The notes beneath the pieces are model-generated. The model did no database searches. It was not told the DNA's origin and was given only the letters and a program-made list of their open reading frames with translations. This document shows, piece by piece, positions 1-8,017 of a DNA stretch of 18,639 bases. This stretch comes from a bacterium. GTDB lineage: Bacteria; Latescibacterota; Latescibacteria; Latescibacterales; Latescibacteraceae. Position numbers and translations under genes: made by a program. The stretch is taken from contig JAJFUH010000082.1 in the NCBI GenBank assembly GCA_021372535.1, forward strand, positions 1-18,639, given 5' to 3'. Position 1 is the stretch's first letter; the number at the start of each line of letters is the position of its first letter.

Positions 1-1040
1 CCTCCGAGATTTTCGATTAAATCCGTAATGTAGCGGGTCACATCGATCTTTTCGCTCAGGATTCTGTCTCTTTTCTCACGCCATAATTCTTTTACCCGGG
101 GAGTCGTGAGGAGCTCGATGCCTTTTTGGATCGATCGTTCCTGGTCTTCCGCGGAATCTGAAAAGTTGAAAACAGCACCGTATACCCGTTCCTGTTCGTC
201 GGTATATCCCCTCCCGACTCTGTCGATGTAGACCGCCGGAGTCCCCAGAACGGCAGCCTCCGATGCCATTGTGGCGCTTTCGCCGTACAGCAGGGAAGCA
301 TAATACAGTGCATCGTGTATTTTTTCCGGGGGAATCTGCATTCTGTATGGCTCCAGATCATCCGGCAGTTCTTTTTCGGATGTGATGAAGACACGCCCAT
401 GCGGAGAAAACGCTTGAACGGCTTTCCGTTTCATGGCAGCCGATAATCCCGAATATCCGATGTCATGACCCGATTTCATCGAGACAAACCGCATGATGAT
501 AAATGGATCGCTTTCCGTGAGTCCGAGGAGATTGAGCACCGAGGGATCGGGTTTGAAATATGCCGGATGAAGGTATGCCAGTTCGTGATATCCATTGTAC
601 GTCAGATGGGGGCGTTTAATGACCCGACGGTAGCATGACGGCAGAACGAGGTGACGGGAAAGCGGGTACGCGATCGAATTGGAGATGGTCGCGTGTTCCG
701 TATCGTAGAATGTTACTGACGGTGTTCCGGTGAGTCTGCCGACCGGGGCGATGAAGGTTCCCGCTATTGCAGTCAGAATATCGGGGCGCTCTCTACGTAC
801 GATACCATGAAGCTTCGTACACCGCACAAGCAGTTCCTGAGCCAGTTCAAATGGTGTGGTGCCGTGATGTCCGAGATTGATGTGTTTAAAACCATAGCAG
901 TCGAGCAGGTAAACAGTCAAATCCTTATCACGGCTGGTGACAATAACGTCATGGCCCTTTTCAAGCCATATCCAGAGCGAATGTTTAAAAAAGTGGACAT
1001 GAGCGGGATGAGTTATGTCAACAAGAATGCGTGTGATTAT
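1..1040 (-). CDS. DUF354 family predicted glycosyltransferase (3' end off window, non-canonical start)
   Basis: About 346 codons are open from position 1040 down to the left edge. The N-terminus reads ILVDITHPAHVHFFK, followed by a GHDVIVTSRDKD stretch; this is the hallmark opening of the DUF354 (PF04007) family, which has a GT-B glycosyltransferase-like fold. Further on are TPSVTFYDTEHA, FIIMRFVSMKSGHD and a C-terminal half typical of the family (YGESATMASEAAVLGTPAVYI, then DEQERVYGAVFNF). DUF354 proteins are around 340-350 residues, so only the last few codons should be missing. The frame has a TGA at 1050-1052 and then no ATG, GTG or TTG before the conserved beta-strand, so the most likely initiator is ATA at 1038-1040 or ATC at 1035-1037, after an AAAGGA box. 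The gene overlaps the end of the upstream GT2 gene by about 20 bases, suggesting translational coupling. Function is inferred to be surface-sugar transfer; the substrate is unknown. Confidence 0.82.
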   Translation of the reverse strand, partial: MITRILVDITHPAHVHFFKHSLWIWLEKGHDVIVTSRDKDLTVYLLDCYGFKHINLGHHGTTPFELAQELLVRCTKLHGIVRRERPDILTAIAGTFIAPVGRLTGTPSVTFYDTEHATISNSIAYPLSRHLVLPSCYRRVIKRPHLTYNGYHELAYLHPAYFKPDPSVLNLLGLTESDPFIIMRFVSMKSGHDIGYSGLSAAMKRKAVQAFSPHGRVFITSEKELPDDLEPYRMQIPPEKIHDALYYASLLYGESATMASEAAVLGTPAVYIDRVGRGYTDEQERVYGAVFNFSDSAEDQERSIQKGIELLTTPRVKELWREKRDRILSEKIDVTRYITDLIENLG

Positions 1041-1992
1041 CGTTTCCTTTCAGTTCTTTGTTTGCTTCCATGTCGAACAGCATTGCAAACAGTATAAACT
1101 GGAGGCTTGTAAATGTGCAAAATAAAATTGCCAGTGTATTGATGGTCGGAATGAATCCCGTGATTCTCCACTGAAGAAACAGACGTATGATGATAGGAAT
1201 ATCAACGAGCAAGATGAGTATCCCCATAGCGTAAAAAAATATGAGGGGATGAAAATCACGGACCACATATTTCTGAAACATCCTGCGGAAAAATAACCGT
1301 AGCAGGAGCAGAGAAACCGGAAATAGTATTGCATGAAATCGTGTACCGCGATTTTCCAAAGCTCTATATTCGGGATTTATTGAAATATCCATAACCCGGA
1401 AATTGTAGATATTTAACCTTACAAGAATATCATTCTGATAGCCGTACCCGTGATGTATATTCTCGATCGGTATGAGATGAAGGACTTTTTTGCTCATTGC
1501 GGTATAGCCGGACTGGGAGTCGGTGACATGCCAGTAACCGCTGACAATTTTTGTCATGAGAGTGAGAACCGAATCCCCAAAATATCTGATGTGGGGAAGT
1601 TTTTGCCATGCTTCCCCTGTGATGAGACGGTTCCCCTTGGTATAATCCGCATGGTTGTCGACAATGGGGTCCAGCAGGTTCGGAATATCTTCCGGGTTCA
1701 TCGAGAAATCACCGTTCATGACAACTGCAATATCCGCATTATGGTCACGGCACCAGATGTACCCTGTACGGATGGCGGCTCCGATGCCGAGAGTTGTTTC
1801 GTGCCTTATATATATGATACGATGATTTCCAGATATCGATTCTTTCACTTTTTCAGCGGTTTTGTCCGAACTGCAATCATCAACGATGATAATAAAGTCG
1901 ATATAGTCAGGAATGCCCTGAATTGTCTGGTCGATAAGATTTTCGCCATTATACACCGGAACGACAGCGGATACTGTATTGTTTCTGTACAT
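1018..1992 (-). CDS. Family 2 glycosyltransferase with C-terminal membrane segments (polyprenyl-phosphate-sugar synthase-like)
   Basis: The 324-residue product begins with the GT2 nucleotide-sugar fold: SAVVPVYNGENLID (8-21), then IIIVDDCSSDKT (34-45) and LGIGAAIRTGY (68-78). The catalytic metal-binding region reads MNGDFSMNPEDIP (92-104), where dolichol-phosphate-mannose-synthase-like relatives usually have DGDGQxxPEDIP, so the first Asp is Asn here. QSGYTAMSKKVL (160-171) and HGYGYQNDILVRL (181-193) fit the same class. Two hydrophobic segments follow, about 247-270 and 280-306, so the enzyme should be held in the cytoplasmic membrane. The ATG at 1990-1992 is preceded by a GGAAGAAG box. It lies 5' of and overlaps the DUF354 gene. 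The likely role is transfer of a sugar to a polyprenyl phosphate or glycan; donor and acceptor cannot be read from sequence. Confidence 0.88.
   Translation of the reverse strand: MYRNNTVSAVVPVYNGENLIDQTIQGIPDYIDFIIIVDDCSSDKTAEKVKESISGNHRIIYIRHETTLGIGAAIRTGYIWCRDHNADIAVVMNGDFSMNPEDIPNLLDPIVDNHADYTKGNRLITGEAWQKLPHIRYFGDSVLTLMTKIVSGYWHVTDSQSGYTAMSKKVLHLIPIENIHHGYGYQNDILVRLNIYNFRVMDISINPEYRALENRGTRFHAILFPVSLLLLRLFFRRMFQKYVVRDFHPLIFFYAMGILILLVDIPIIIRLFLQWRITGFIPTINTLAILFCTFTSLQFILFAMLFDMEANKELKGNDNHTHSC
1045..1050 (-). promoter_or_regulatory. Ribosome binding site for the start-codon-less DUF354 gene
   Basis: On the minus strand AAAGGA lies 4 bases before ATA (1038-1040) and 7 bases before ATC (1035-1037). 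It lies inside the last codons of the GT2 gene. It is the only Shine-Dalgarno-like sequence near the point where DUF354 homology begins and so supports an AUA or AUC start, or a sequencing error in an original ATG at 1038-1040. Confidence 0.5.
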
Positions 1993-2277
1993 ATGGTCTT
2001 CTTCCGGTTCTGAAACAGGTTATGGTTCCGTATGATACCTGTTGTTTTTCTGGGGATTCTTATTATGAAACATTATCCGGAGTGATAATTATCAATAATC
2101 CGGGCGGTAAATGTACTGACCCGTCATCTGGAAAAGATATTTGATAATATAATCCGAATCAAGGCTTTTATCAGATATTATCAAACCATATTTTTCAGAA
2201 GAACGGTGCGGGAACGGCATTATTTTTGTGACTGCGCCGTTCTGCTGATGAGCTCATGAGTTAATACGGTTGCCTGA
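1993..2277. other. Leader region upstream of the GT2 gene
   Basis: This 285-base AT-rich stretch separates two minus-strand genes. It contains one inverted repeat, ACAGGT at 2015-2020 against ACCTGT at 2037-2042, about 25-50 bases before the GT2 start, and another of seven bases (GAACGGC 2212-2218 / GCCGTTC 2236-2242) near the end of the ATPase gene. Neither is followed by a T-run in the minus direction. No coding potential was recognised. The GT2 promoter is probably here but no clear -35/-10 pair could be picked. Confidence 0.4.
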
Positions 2278-2988
2278 TTACAGATACCGGTCCCTGTTTT
2301 CAAGAAAGTTTTTATATATCCGGTAGTGTTCCGTATCCTCATATTCGATTTCCCGGACCGGAGATTTGTCGAAACTGTAAATGACGGCATCCGGGCATGC
2401 AAGAAGAATCGGTGAATGTGACGCGATTATGAACTGGGCATGGCCGGCTCGGCCCATATCCTTGAGTATCGTCAGAAGTTCCAGCTGGCTTGTTGGTGAG
2501 AGTGCTGTTTCCGGCTCGTCCAGAAAATACAGCCCTTTGATACAGTAGCGGGACTTGAAATATGACATGAGTGATTGACCGTGCGACTGGGTTACGAGCG
2601 ATTTGCCGCCGAAATATGAAAACATATCCGGGTCTGCCGCTGCCCATTCATCGAGCATTCTGGCAAAATTGCGAAAAAACTGCGAAGAGAAAAATGAACC
2701 CGGCACACCACCATCATTCCATTCGATGGCAAGGGCTTTGTAAAGATCTTCTTCGAAAGGATTGTTTTCGAATCTCGTTCTTTCTATTTCACCCCAGATA
2801 TGAATTCCGCATTTACGGGCTATCGCTTCAAGCAGCGTCGATTTTCCTGTACCATTCTCTCCGACGAAAAAAGTAACCGCCGTTGTAAAATCGATACACC
2901 GGGTCGAGTTAAAAATTTTCTGGTTAAATGGGTACCGCTCGTGTGTCGGATACATTTCCGGAAGGAGTGTGACGCTTTTCAGGTGCAT
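2278..2988 (-). CDS. AAA/ABC-type ATPase, COG3910-like
   Basis: This 236-residue stand-alone ATPase has all the ABC-class motifs. The Walker A is GENGTGKST (43-51), the signature is SHGQS (135-139), the Walker B is LYFLDEPE (153-160) followed by a TALSP D-loop-like stretch, and the switch histidine is H191 in IIASHSPILL. The compact size, the FNSTRCIDF start and the C-terminal YEDTEHYRIYKNFLEN segment match the poorly characterised COG3910 'predicted ATPase' group, related to RecF/OLD-like nucleotide-binding domains rather than to membrane transporters. No transmembrane domain or nuclease domain is fused, and no partner gene is adjacent. The ATG at 2986-2988 follows AGAGGA with a 7-base spacer. 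It is probably cytoplasmic, and its substrate is unknown. A defence or DNA-repair role is possible but has no support from the neighbours. Confidence 0.85.
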   Translation of the reverse strand: MHLKSVTLLPEMYPTHERYPFNQKIFNSTRCIDFTTAVTFFVGENGTGKSTLLEAIARKCGIHIWGEIERTRFENNPFEEDLYKALAIEWNDGGVPGSFFSSQFFRNFARMLDEWAAADPDMFSYFGGKSLVTQSHGQSLMSYFKSRYCIKGLYFLDEPETALSPTSQLELLTILKDMGRAGHAQFIIASHSPILLACPDAVIYSFDKSPVREIEYEDTEHYRIYKNFLENRDRYL

Positions 2989-3438
2989 CGTTTATTCCTC
3001 TTTTTTTATGACTTGTCGGATGAATGCAAAACCGGGATTTTTTACTGTTTTAAGTATACATAATTTATCCGGACTTTTAAAGAAAATTATACCATGGTTA
3101 CTGTATACTTTACAGATTTTTTAAGAAATGTATTATCCGAAAAAGATCAGGGGTGAAGGTATTTGCGGATATACTCTATATGGTACGTTTTTTCATAAAT
3201 TTATAGTATTATGAATATCAGACTATTGTTTTCTTCCGGGATTATTATAAACAATTTTATTGAAAAACAATTTTCTTGTATTACTTTATAGCATGCGCTG
3301 AGTTTCATACCTCCATATTTTTGGGAGAATCGATTTGTGAGCCTTATGGCTTTTTCTGTTCGGACTCGAATAATGTGAATACTGTGTATCGTGATTTATG
3401 CGGATTTTCATATTGAAACAATTCAAGGGAGCGAGGAA
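2989..3438. other. AT-rich divergent intergenic region
   Basis: This 450-base gap lies between the divergently transcribed ATPase and hybrid kinase genes, so it should contain both promoters. It is clearly AT-rich, with runs such as TTTTTTTATG near 3001 and several TATAAT-like words, but no confident -35/-10 pair could be chosen. Just before the kinase gene are two small hairpins: CTCC/GGAG (3311-3314 with 3324-3327), and AGCC-TTAT-GGCT (3340-3351) running into a T-run. The second resembles a very short attenuator or terminator but has only four base pairs. No coding frame of credible composition was found, apart from a GTG at 3391 in the kinase frame that lacks a ribosome binding site. Confidence 0.4.
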
Positions 3439-5961
3439 ATGAATATTCCGTATAGCCCGCAACCAAATCATCCCGCGGATACGGTACTCTTTATCGGACA
3501 ACAATCGGAAACCCCTGACAGATTTCGGAAACTTACAGAAGAACATTTTCCCGGTTGTATCATACGGAGTGTGGAGAATGTAAATGGTGGATTTGATGCA
3601 GTTTGTACATATCTTCCTGATTTGATACTTATTGAGGTTGATTCTTCTGAAAAAGACGTGTTCGGAATATGTCATAAAGTCAGGCACAACAAGAAAACAT
3701 CTGGAATACCGATCATTCTGTTAACATCATCAAAGGTATCATCCGAATACAGAGCCGGAGGATTCGAAGCCGGCGTCGATGACATTATTGCCTCTCCGGT
3801 CTGTGATATCGAATATATTGCTAAAATTAACAGAATGTTACAGACGAAAAAAGCTGAAGATTCGTTGCGTACTGTAACTGTTCATCTTGAGAAAATTATC
3901 GAAAAACGAACCATGGAGTTAAAGAAAATTAATAAGCAACTCCAACGGAAGGTGGAGAAAAACATTCAGACGGAAGAAGCGCTCAGGGAAAGCGAGGAGC
4001 GTTATAAAACAATATTCGATAAAGCACCCATTTCAATATGGGAATACGACATTTCCGATGCATGCAAATACATGGACAGTATAAAATCCTCGCACATCAC
4101 GGACTATTACAGCTATTTGTCTGAAAATCCGGACGTCTTTCTGAAAATAATATCCTTATTAAAACTGGTCGATGTCAATCATGAGACCGTAAAACTGTAT
4201 GGTGCCCGGTCAAAAGAAGATATCGTCAAAAAAATCGGTAAGAACCTTATTCCTCAGGCACTTGAGATTTATAAGAATGCGCTGATTGCTTTCATGATGG
4301 GGCAGTCACATTATGTATGCGAGTCTGTTAATAAGACTATTGACGGACGTATGATTAATATCCTCCATCGGATTACTTTTTCGGATGAAACCCAGAAATT
4401 TAAAAGAGCTCTCGTGACGGTAACCGATATTACAGAGCGCAAGAGAGCGGAGGAAACGCTCCGTGAAAGCGAGAATCGTTTCCGCAGTGTCGTTGAACAG
4501 GCAGGGGAATCGATATTTATTCATGACAGGAACGGTAAAATTCTCGATGTGAATCAGCGGGTTTGCGAGAGTCTGGGATATACTCGGCAAGAACTGCTTT
4601 CCATGTCCATTGAAGATGTGGATGTGGAATTTATATCCCGTGAACATAAACGATTCTGGACAAAGCTTTCTTCGTCCCGATATGTGACATTTACGGGAAG
4701 ACATAAACGTAAAGACGGAAGCACATTTCCCATTGAAGTCAATCTGGGATTCATGGAGCTTGACAAACAAAAGGTATATCTTGCCCTGACACGAGATATA
4801 ACCGAGCGCAAACGGCTGGAAGAAGAGCATAGTAAAGCGAGCAAACTTGAATCGCTCGGTATTCTTTCCGGAGGTATAGCCCATGATTTTAATAATATTC
4901 TTGCCTCGATTTTGGGAAACATTTCGCTGGCAAAAATGAATCTGAATACAAAAAGCCAGGGATATGAAATGCTGACGGACGCTGAAAAAGCGAGTCTCCG
5001 TGCCAAAGATTTAACCAAACAACTGCTTACCTTCTCAAAAGGAGGGGCGCCATTCAAACAGCCTGAACAGATTTCGGAGCTGTTAAAAGAGTCTGCCGGA
5101 TTCTCCGTGCGGGGGTCCAATGTCAGATGCGATTGCCTGATCCCTGATGACCTGTGGTGGGCAGAAATTGATAAAAGTCAGATTTATCAGGTAATTAACA
5201 ACATGATTATCAATGCTATACAGGCAATGCCGATGGGCGGAACAATAGAGGTAAAAGCTGATAATATTGTTTTGGATAATAAAGATGCAATACCCCTTCC
5301 CGGGGGAAATTATGTGAAGATTATCATCGGAGACCATGGCATCGGTATTCCGGAAGAATATATCAATAAAATTTTTGACCCGTATTTCACCACCAAACAG
5401 CAGGGAAGCGGTCTCGGTCTCACTACCAGCTATTCGATTATCAAACGTCATGACGGGTATATTGCAGTCGAGTCTGAAATGGGAAAAGGTACGGTTTTTG
5501 AGATTTATCTTCCCGCATCGAAGTCAATCAGGAAAGTTGACACCGATGAAAGTGAAATTGACTGGCATGTACCGATATCGGGAAAAATTCTCGTAATGGA
5601 CGACCAGGAAAACGTCCGGGACGTTATGATCAGAATGTTGAATTATCTCGGCAATGAAGTGGAATTTGCATGTGACGGGGCGGAGGCGATTGAATTATAT
5701 AAAAAAGCATGCGATGGTGGAAAACCGTTTGATGCTGTAATTATGGATCTTACGGTGCCTGGGGCAATGGGCGGACTTGAAGCGACGAAGTTACTCCTTA
5801 AAAATGATCCGAACGCCCGTGTTATTATGTCGAGCGGGTATTCCAATGATCCTGTTTTTTCAAATTTCAGACGGCATGGTTTTATGGGTATCATTTCCAA
5901 GCCGTTTCAGTTCAATGAATTGAAGGAAGTCCTGAATGATGTTTTAAGCAGAAAAAAATAA
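3439..5961 (+). CDS. Hybrid sensor histidine kinase: degenerate receiver - PAS - PAS - HisKA - HATPase - receiver
   Basis: The product is 840 residues when started at ATG 3439, which has AAGGGAG seven bases upstream; the in-frame GTG at 3391 has no such site. Residues 10-135 form a CheY-like fold that has lost its acidic pocket and carries Glu66 at the phosphoacceptor position. A charged helix (about 138-185) leads to a divergent PAS region (about 185-335) and a clear PAS (about 339-460) ending in DITERKR. The dimerisation helix carries H482 in GGIAHDFNN. The ATPase has its N-box near 584-597, D632 in GDHGIGIP and a GSGLGL box near 656. The C-terminal receiver (about 713-838) is intact, with MDDQEN, D770 and ISKPF. 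No membrane segments are visible, so it is probably a cytoplasmic sensor. There is no output-regulator gene beside it, so the phosphorelay partner lies elsewhere. The targets are unknown. Confidence 0.93.
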   Translation: MNIPYSPQPNHPADTVLFIGQQSETPDRFRKLTEEHFPGCIIRSVENVNGGFDAVCTYLPDLILIEVDSSEKDVFGICHKVRHNKKTSGIPIILLTSSKVSSEYRAGGFEAGVDDIIASPVCDIEYIAKINRMLQTKKAEDSLRTVTVHLEKIIEKRTMELKKINKQLQRKVEKNIQTEEALRESEERYKTIFDKAPISIWEYDISDACKYMDSIKSSHITDYYSYLSENPDVFLKIISLLKLVDVNHETVKLYGARSKEDIVKKIGKNLIPQALEIYKNALIAFMMGQSHYVCESVNKTIDGRMINILHRITFSDETQKFKRALVTVTDITERKRAEETLRESENRFRSVVEQAGESIFIHDRNGKILDVNQRVCESLGYTRQELLSMSIEDVDVEFISREHKRFWTKLSSSRYVTFTGRHKRKDGSTFPIEVNLGFMELDKQKVYLALTRDITERKRLEEEHSKASKLESLGILSGGIAHDFNNILASILGNISLAKMNLNTKSQGYEMLTDAEKASLRAKDLTKQLLTFSKGGAPFKQPEQISELLKESAGFSVRGSNVRCDCLIPDDLWWAEIDKSQIYQVINNMIINAIQAMPMGGTIEVKADNIVLDNKDAIPLPGGNYVKIIIGDHGIGIPEEYINKIFDPYFTTKQQGSGLGLTTSYSIIKRHDGYIAVESEMGKGTVFEIYLPASKSIRKVDTDESEIDWHVPISGKILVMDDQENVRDVMIRMLNYLGNEVEFACDGAEAIELYKKACDGGKPFDAVIMDLTVPGAMGGLEATKLLLKNDPNARVIMSSGYSNDPVFSNFRRHGFMGIISKPFQFNELKEVLNDVLSRKK

Positions 5962-6061
5962 AAAATCCAGCTCTCGAAATTATTAGAATAGATATGAACT
6001 TCGGTGTTTCCCGGATAAATGCAGTGTGTTGTAATGGTTAAACATGCGAAATCCGATAAGG

Positions 6062-6094
6062 AACAGGGGTATGCACATTCTGCATACCCCTGTT
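6062..6094. terminator. Bidirectional intrinsic terminator-like hairpin between convergent genes
   Basis: A perfect 14-bp stem (AACAGGGGTATGCA at 6062-6075, TGCATACCCCTGTT at 6081-6094) encloses a 5-base loop. It lies between the 3' ends of the hybrid kinase (plus) and the amidohydrolase (minus), where a shared terminator is expected. The trailing T-run is short on both sides, so termination may be imperfect. Confidence 0.75.
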
Positions 6095-6145
6095 TATAAG
6101 TAAGATATATACGGTTTTCCGAATAATCATTGAAAAGAGGGAATT

Positions 6146-7456
6146 TTACCAGAGCTGTCCCGAAGGATTGACCCAGTAATCCGACTCCTTTGGAATGTCT
6201 TTCCAGAATGGCTTGCTGTATCCTGCGGGATCGAATACTATTTTGCCTTTAAAGAATGTCATGAAACACAGAAGCTTTTTATTCCCCGTAATTTTACCGG
6301 CGCTTGTGTCCGCGTATCCGAACTCTCCCTCATACAACTTGAGTACGGCAATATCGGCCATGGACCCAACACTGAGCGTCCCCAGTTCGGGGTGTTTGAC
6401 CTCTTTCGCGGGATTCACCGTTGACATCCGTATGACAGTTTCGAGCGGGACACCCATTGAGAGGAATTTCGACACGACATTGAGCATGTTCACTACAGGT
6501 CCGTTGGTGTTTGCCCCATGAAGGTCGGTACTGATCGAGTTAGGAAGATATCCCTGCCTGATCGCGGGAACCGCGTTTCTGAAAACAAAACTGCCCGCGC
6601 CATGCCCGACATCGAAAATACGTCCCTGTTTCTGTGCTTCCAGAATATCCGGATTGACAGTTCCGTCCTCCCGAATTACGGGGAAATGACGGGCATAGCA
6701 GTGAGTGTGGATATCGCCGGGGCGCATTTTCTTGAGAATCAGCTCACGGTATGAGCGCTCGGGGTAAGTACCCTGCGGCTGACGGGGGAAGAAGTCGATC
6801 ATCACCGGGAGATTGGCAAGCGTGCCCGCCTTGATGAGGCTGTCCACCGATGCCCACGGTGTATGGAGTTCGTCATAATCCTGGTTTGTCCAGTAATGGG
6901 CTGTTTTGAATCCAACGATAATATCGGGGTATTTTCGGGCGGTTGCTACAGCCTTCTGAACATCGAAAAGCATCGGGTCCTGTTCCGCTTCATTCATGCC
7001 GGGGGAGGCGATATTGATAAACGCCAGTACCCGTGTCTGCATACGGTCAACGACATCGCTTTTGAATTTTTCAAAGCTGTCGGCTCCGGATGTACCTGCA
7101 TCCACCATGGTCGTCACACCGGACGAAAAACTGAAATCGTCCGCGATTATCGAACGTGCGGCCCCCGTGAAGAACGTATAAAACAGATGAGTATGGATAT
7201 CGATCAGTCCCGGTGTAACATAATATCCTGAAACATCGAGTGTTTTTGCGGCGTCTGTCGCGGGAATATTGGCGCCGACAAATGCTATGGTGCTGTCCTT
7301 GATCGCCACATCCATTACCGCGTTGACGCCGTTGGCCGGATCGATGACATGTCCGCCTTTCAATACCATATCATAACGGTATTCCTGCTGGGCATATGCA
7401 CAGGGAAAAGCGTAGAGACAAATTACCATCAAAAAGACAGTTCTCAGATGTTTCAT
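6146..7456 (-). CDS. Exported amidohydrolase, COG3964/dihydroorotase-like deacetylase
   Basis: The 436-residue protein starts with a Sec-type signal peptide (hydrophobic core about 7-20, AYA before Gln23). The mature part follows the amidohydrolase plan: N-terminal strand segment MVLKGGHVIDPANG (30-43), TPGLIDIHTH (81-90), candidate metal ligands H88 and H90, a lysine likely to be carbamylated (K184 in GFKTAH), H250/H252 in IHTHCYAR, H285 in DVGHGAGSF and the catalytic D311 in STDLHG. The C-terminal segment LGTLSVGSMADIAVL closes the composite beta-domain. The metal motifs and STDLHG match the COG3964 deacetylase group, whose studied members remove acyl groups from small N- or O-acylated acids and often lie beside SelA-like genes. 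Here a SelA-like gene is in the divergent cluster. The start has AAGGAG eight bases upstream. The exact substrate is unknown. Export is unusual for this family. Confidence 0.88.
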   Translation of the reverse strand: MKHLRTVFLMVICLYAFPCAYAQQEYRYDMVLKGGHVIDPANGVNAVMDVAIKDSTIAFVGANIPATDAAKTLDVSGYYVTPGLIDIHTHLFYTFFTGAARSIIADDFSFSSGVTTMVDAGTSGADSFEKFKSDVVDRMQTRVLAFINIASPGMNEAEQDPMLFDVQKAVATARKYPDIIVGFKTAHYWTNQDYDELHTPWASVDSLIKAGTLANLPVMIDFFPRQPQGTYPERSYRELILKKMRPGDIHTHCYARHFPVIREDGTVNPDILEAQKQGRIFDVGHGAGSFVFRNAVPAIRQGYLPNSISTDLHGANTNGPVVNMLNVVSKFLSMGVPLETVIRMSTVNPAKEVKHPELGTLSVGSMADIAVLKLYEGEFGYADTSAGKITGNKKLLCFMTFFKGKIVFDPAGYSKPFWKDIPKESDYWVNPSGQLW

Positions 7457-7660
7457 CGTTCGTGCTCCTTACTGAAGTGTATGGGTGATCATGTCGACAA
7501 CAACACTGATATCGCATGATGGATTGAGATTCTGTTCATTTATATAATTTCAGACCTCATTTCAGTATTAAAGCATCACATAAACGATTATACGAACAGA
7601 TATAAGGTAAATCAATAATAAAAAACCAATAAGACGTAAACATGTTGTGATAAAATATAA

Positions 7661-7862
7661 TCCGGTTATCTGGTTAAGTCAGCATACATGATTGATCCCT
7701 CTCGGTTTCACCGTGTCTCCCTTATAAAAGAAAGGGTGATGAAAGCGCCCCCAAAACCGCTTCCCACTTTAGAAGATACCGGGGGGATCACATACTATCG
7801 GGAAAAAATAATGGATTCTGATTTAAAAAGGTTTTCTATGTTTATCAAGCTGGATAACCGGA
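7661..7862. repeat. Possible small non-autonomous element with imperfect terminal inverted repeats
   Basis: TCCGGTTATCTGG at 7661-7673 is matched in inverse by CTGGATAACCGGA at 7850-7862 (11 of 13 positions, 10 consecutive). Inside are further G/C-run inverted pairs, CCCTT/AAGGG around 7720-7737 and CCCCC/GGGGG around 7748-7786, unlike the AT-rich flanks. The 202-base size and structure resemble a decayed MITE-like or intergenic repeat unit. A 60-codon frame inside (7688-7870) has no recognisable protein features. A chance match is possible because no second copy is visible in the window. Confidence 0.3.
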
Positions 7863-8006
7863 AACTATAATTACTGTATTATAAGCATCATCATGTGTAT
7901 ACATGCAAATTCCCTTGATAAAATATACAAATATTTTTACCTTGATATTCGTTACGAGCGGTGTTTCCAATTAACTTTGAAGGTTTTGATTATTCAATAC
8001 AATAAA

Positions 8007-8013
8007 GAGGAGG
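8007..8013 (+). promoter_or_regulatory. Strong ribosome binding site of the first cluster gene
   Basis: GAGGAGG stands four bases before ATG 8018. It is the strongest Shine-Dalgarno match in the window and fixes the start of the first PIG-L gene. Confidence 0.7.
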
Positions 8014-8017
8014 AATA

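Larger units (their letters stand above)
7457..8017. other. Divergent intergenic region between the amidohydrolase and the exported-enzyme cluster
   Basis: These 561 bases must hold the promoters for both directions, so the amidohydrolase and the cluster could be co-regulated from here. The outer parts are AT-rich. The central part (about 7661-7862) is bounded by imperfect inverted repeats and contains a short open frame that does not look like a real gene (described as a repeat below). A possible TTGAAG/TACAAT pair at 7977-8003 is too close to the start at 8018 to be convincing. No transcription-factor site was recognised. Confidence 0.4.

Noticed and set aside
1450-2013. 187-codon plus-strand frame opposite the GT2 gene
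   Set aside because: Shadow of the GT2 frame, which has all family motifs.
2212-2242. Hairpin GAACGGC/GCCGTTC as a terminator of the ATPase gene
   Set aside because: Seven-base stem with a 17-base loop and no T-run after it in the minus direction.
3391-3438. Upstream GTG start extending the hybrid kinase by 16 residues
   Set aside because: No Shine-Dalgarno before it, whereas ATG 3439 has AAGGGAG at good spacing and begins the receiver-like fold.
7688-7870. 60-codon plus-strand frame between divergent genes
   Set aside because: No ribosome binding site, no recognisable domain, and it lies in a segment of inverted repeats.
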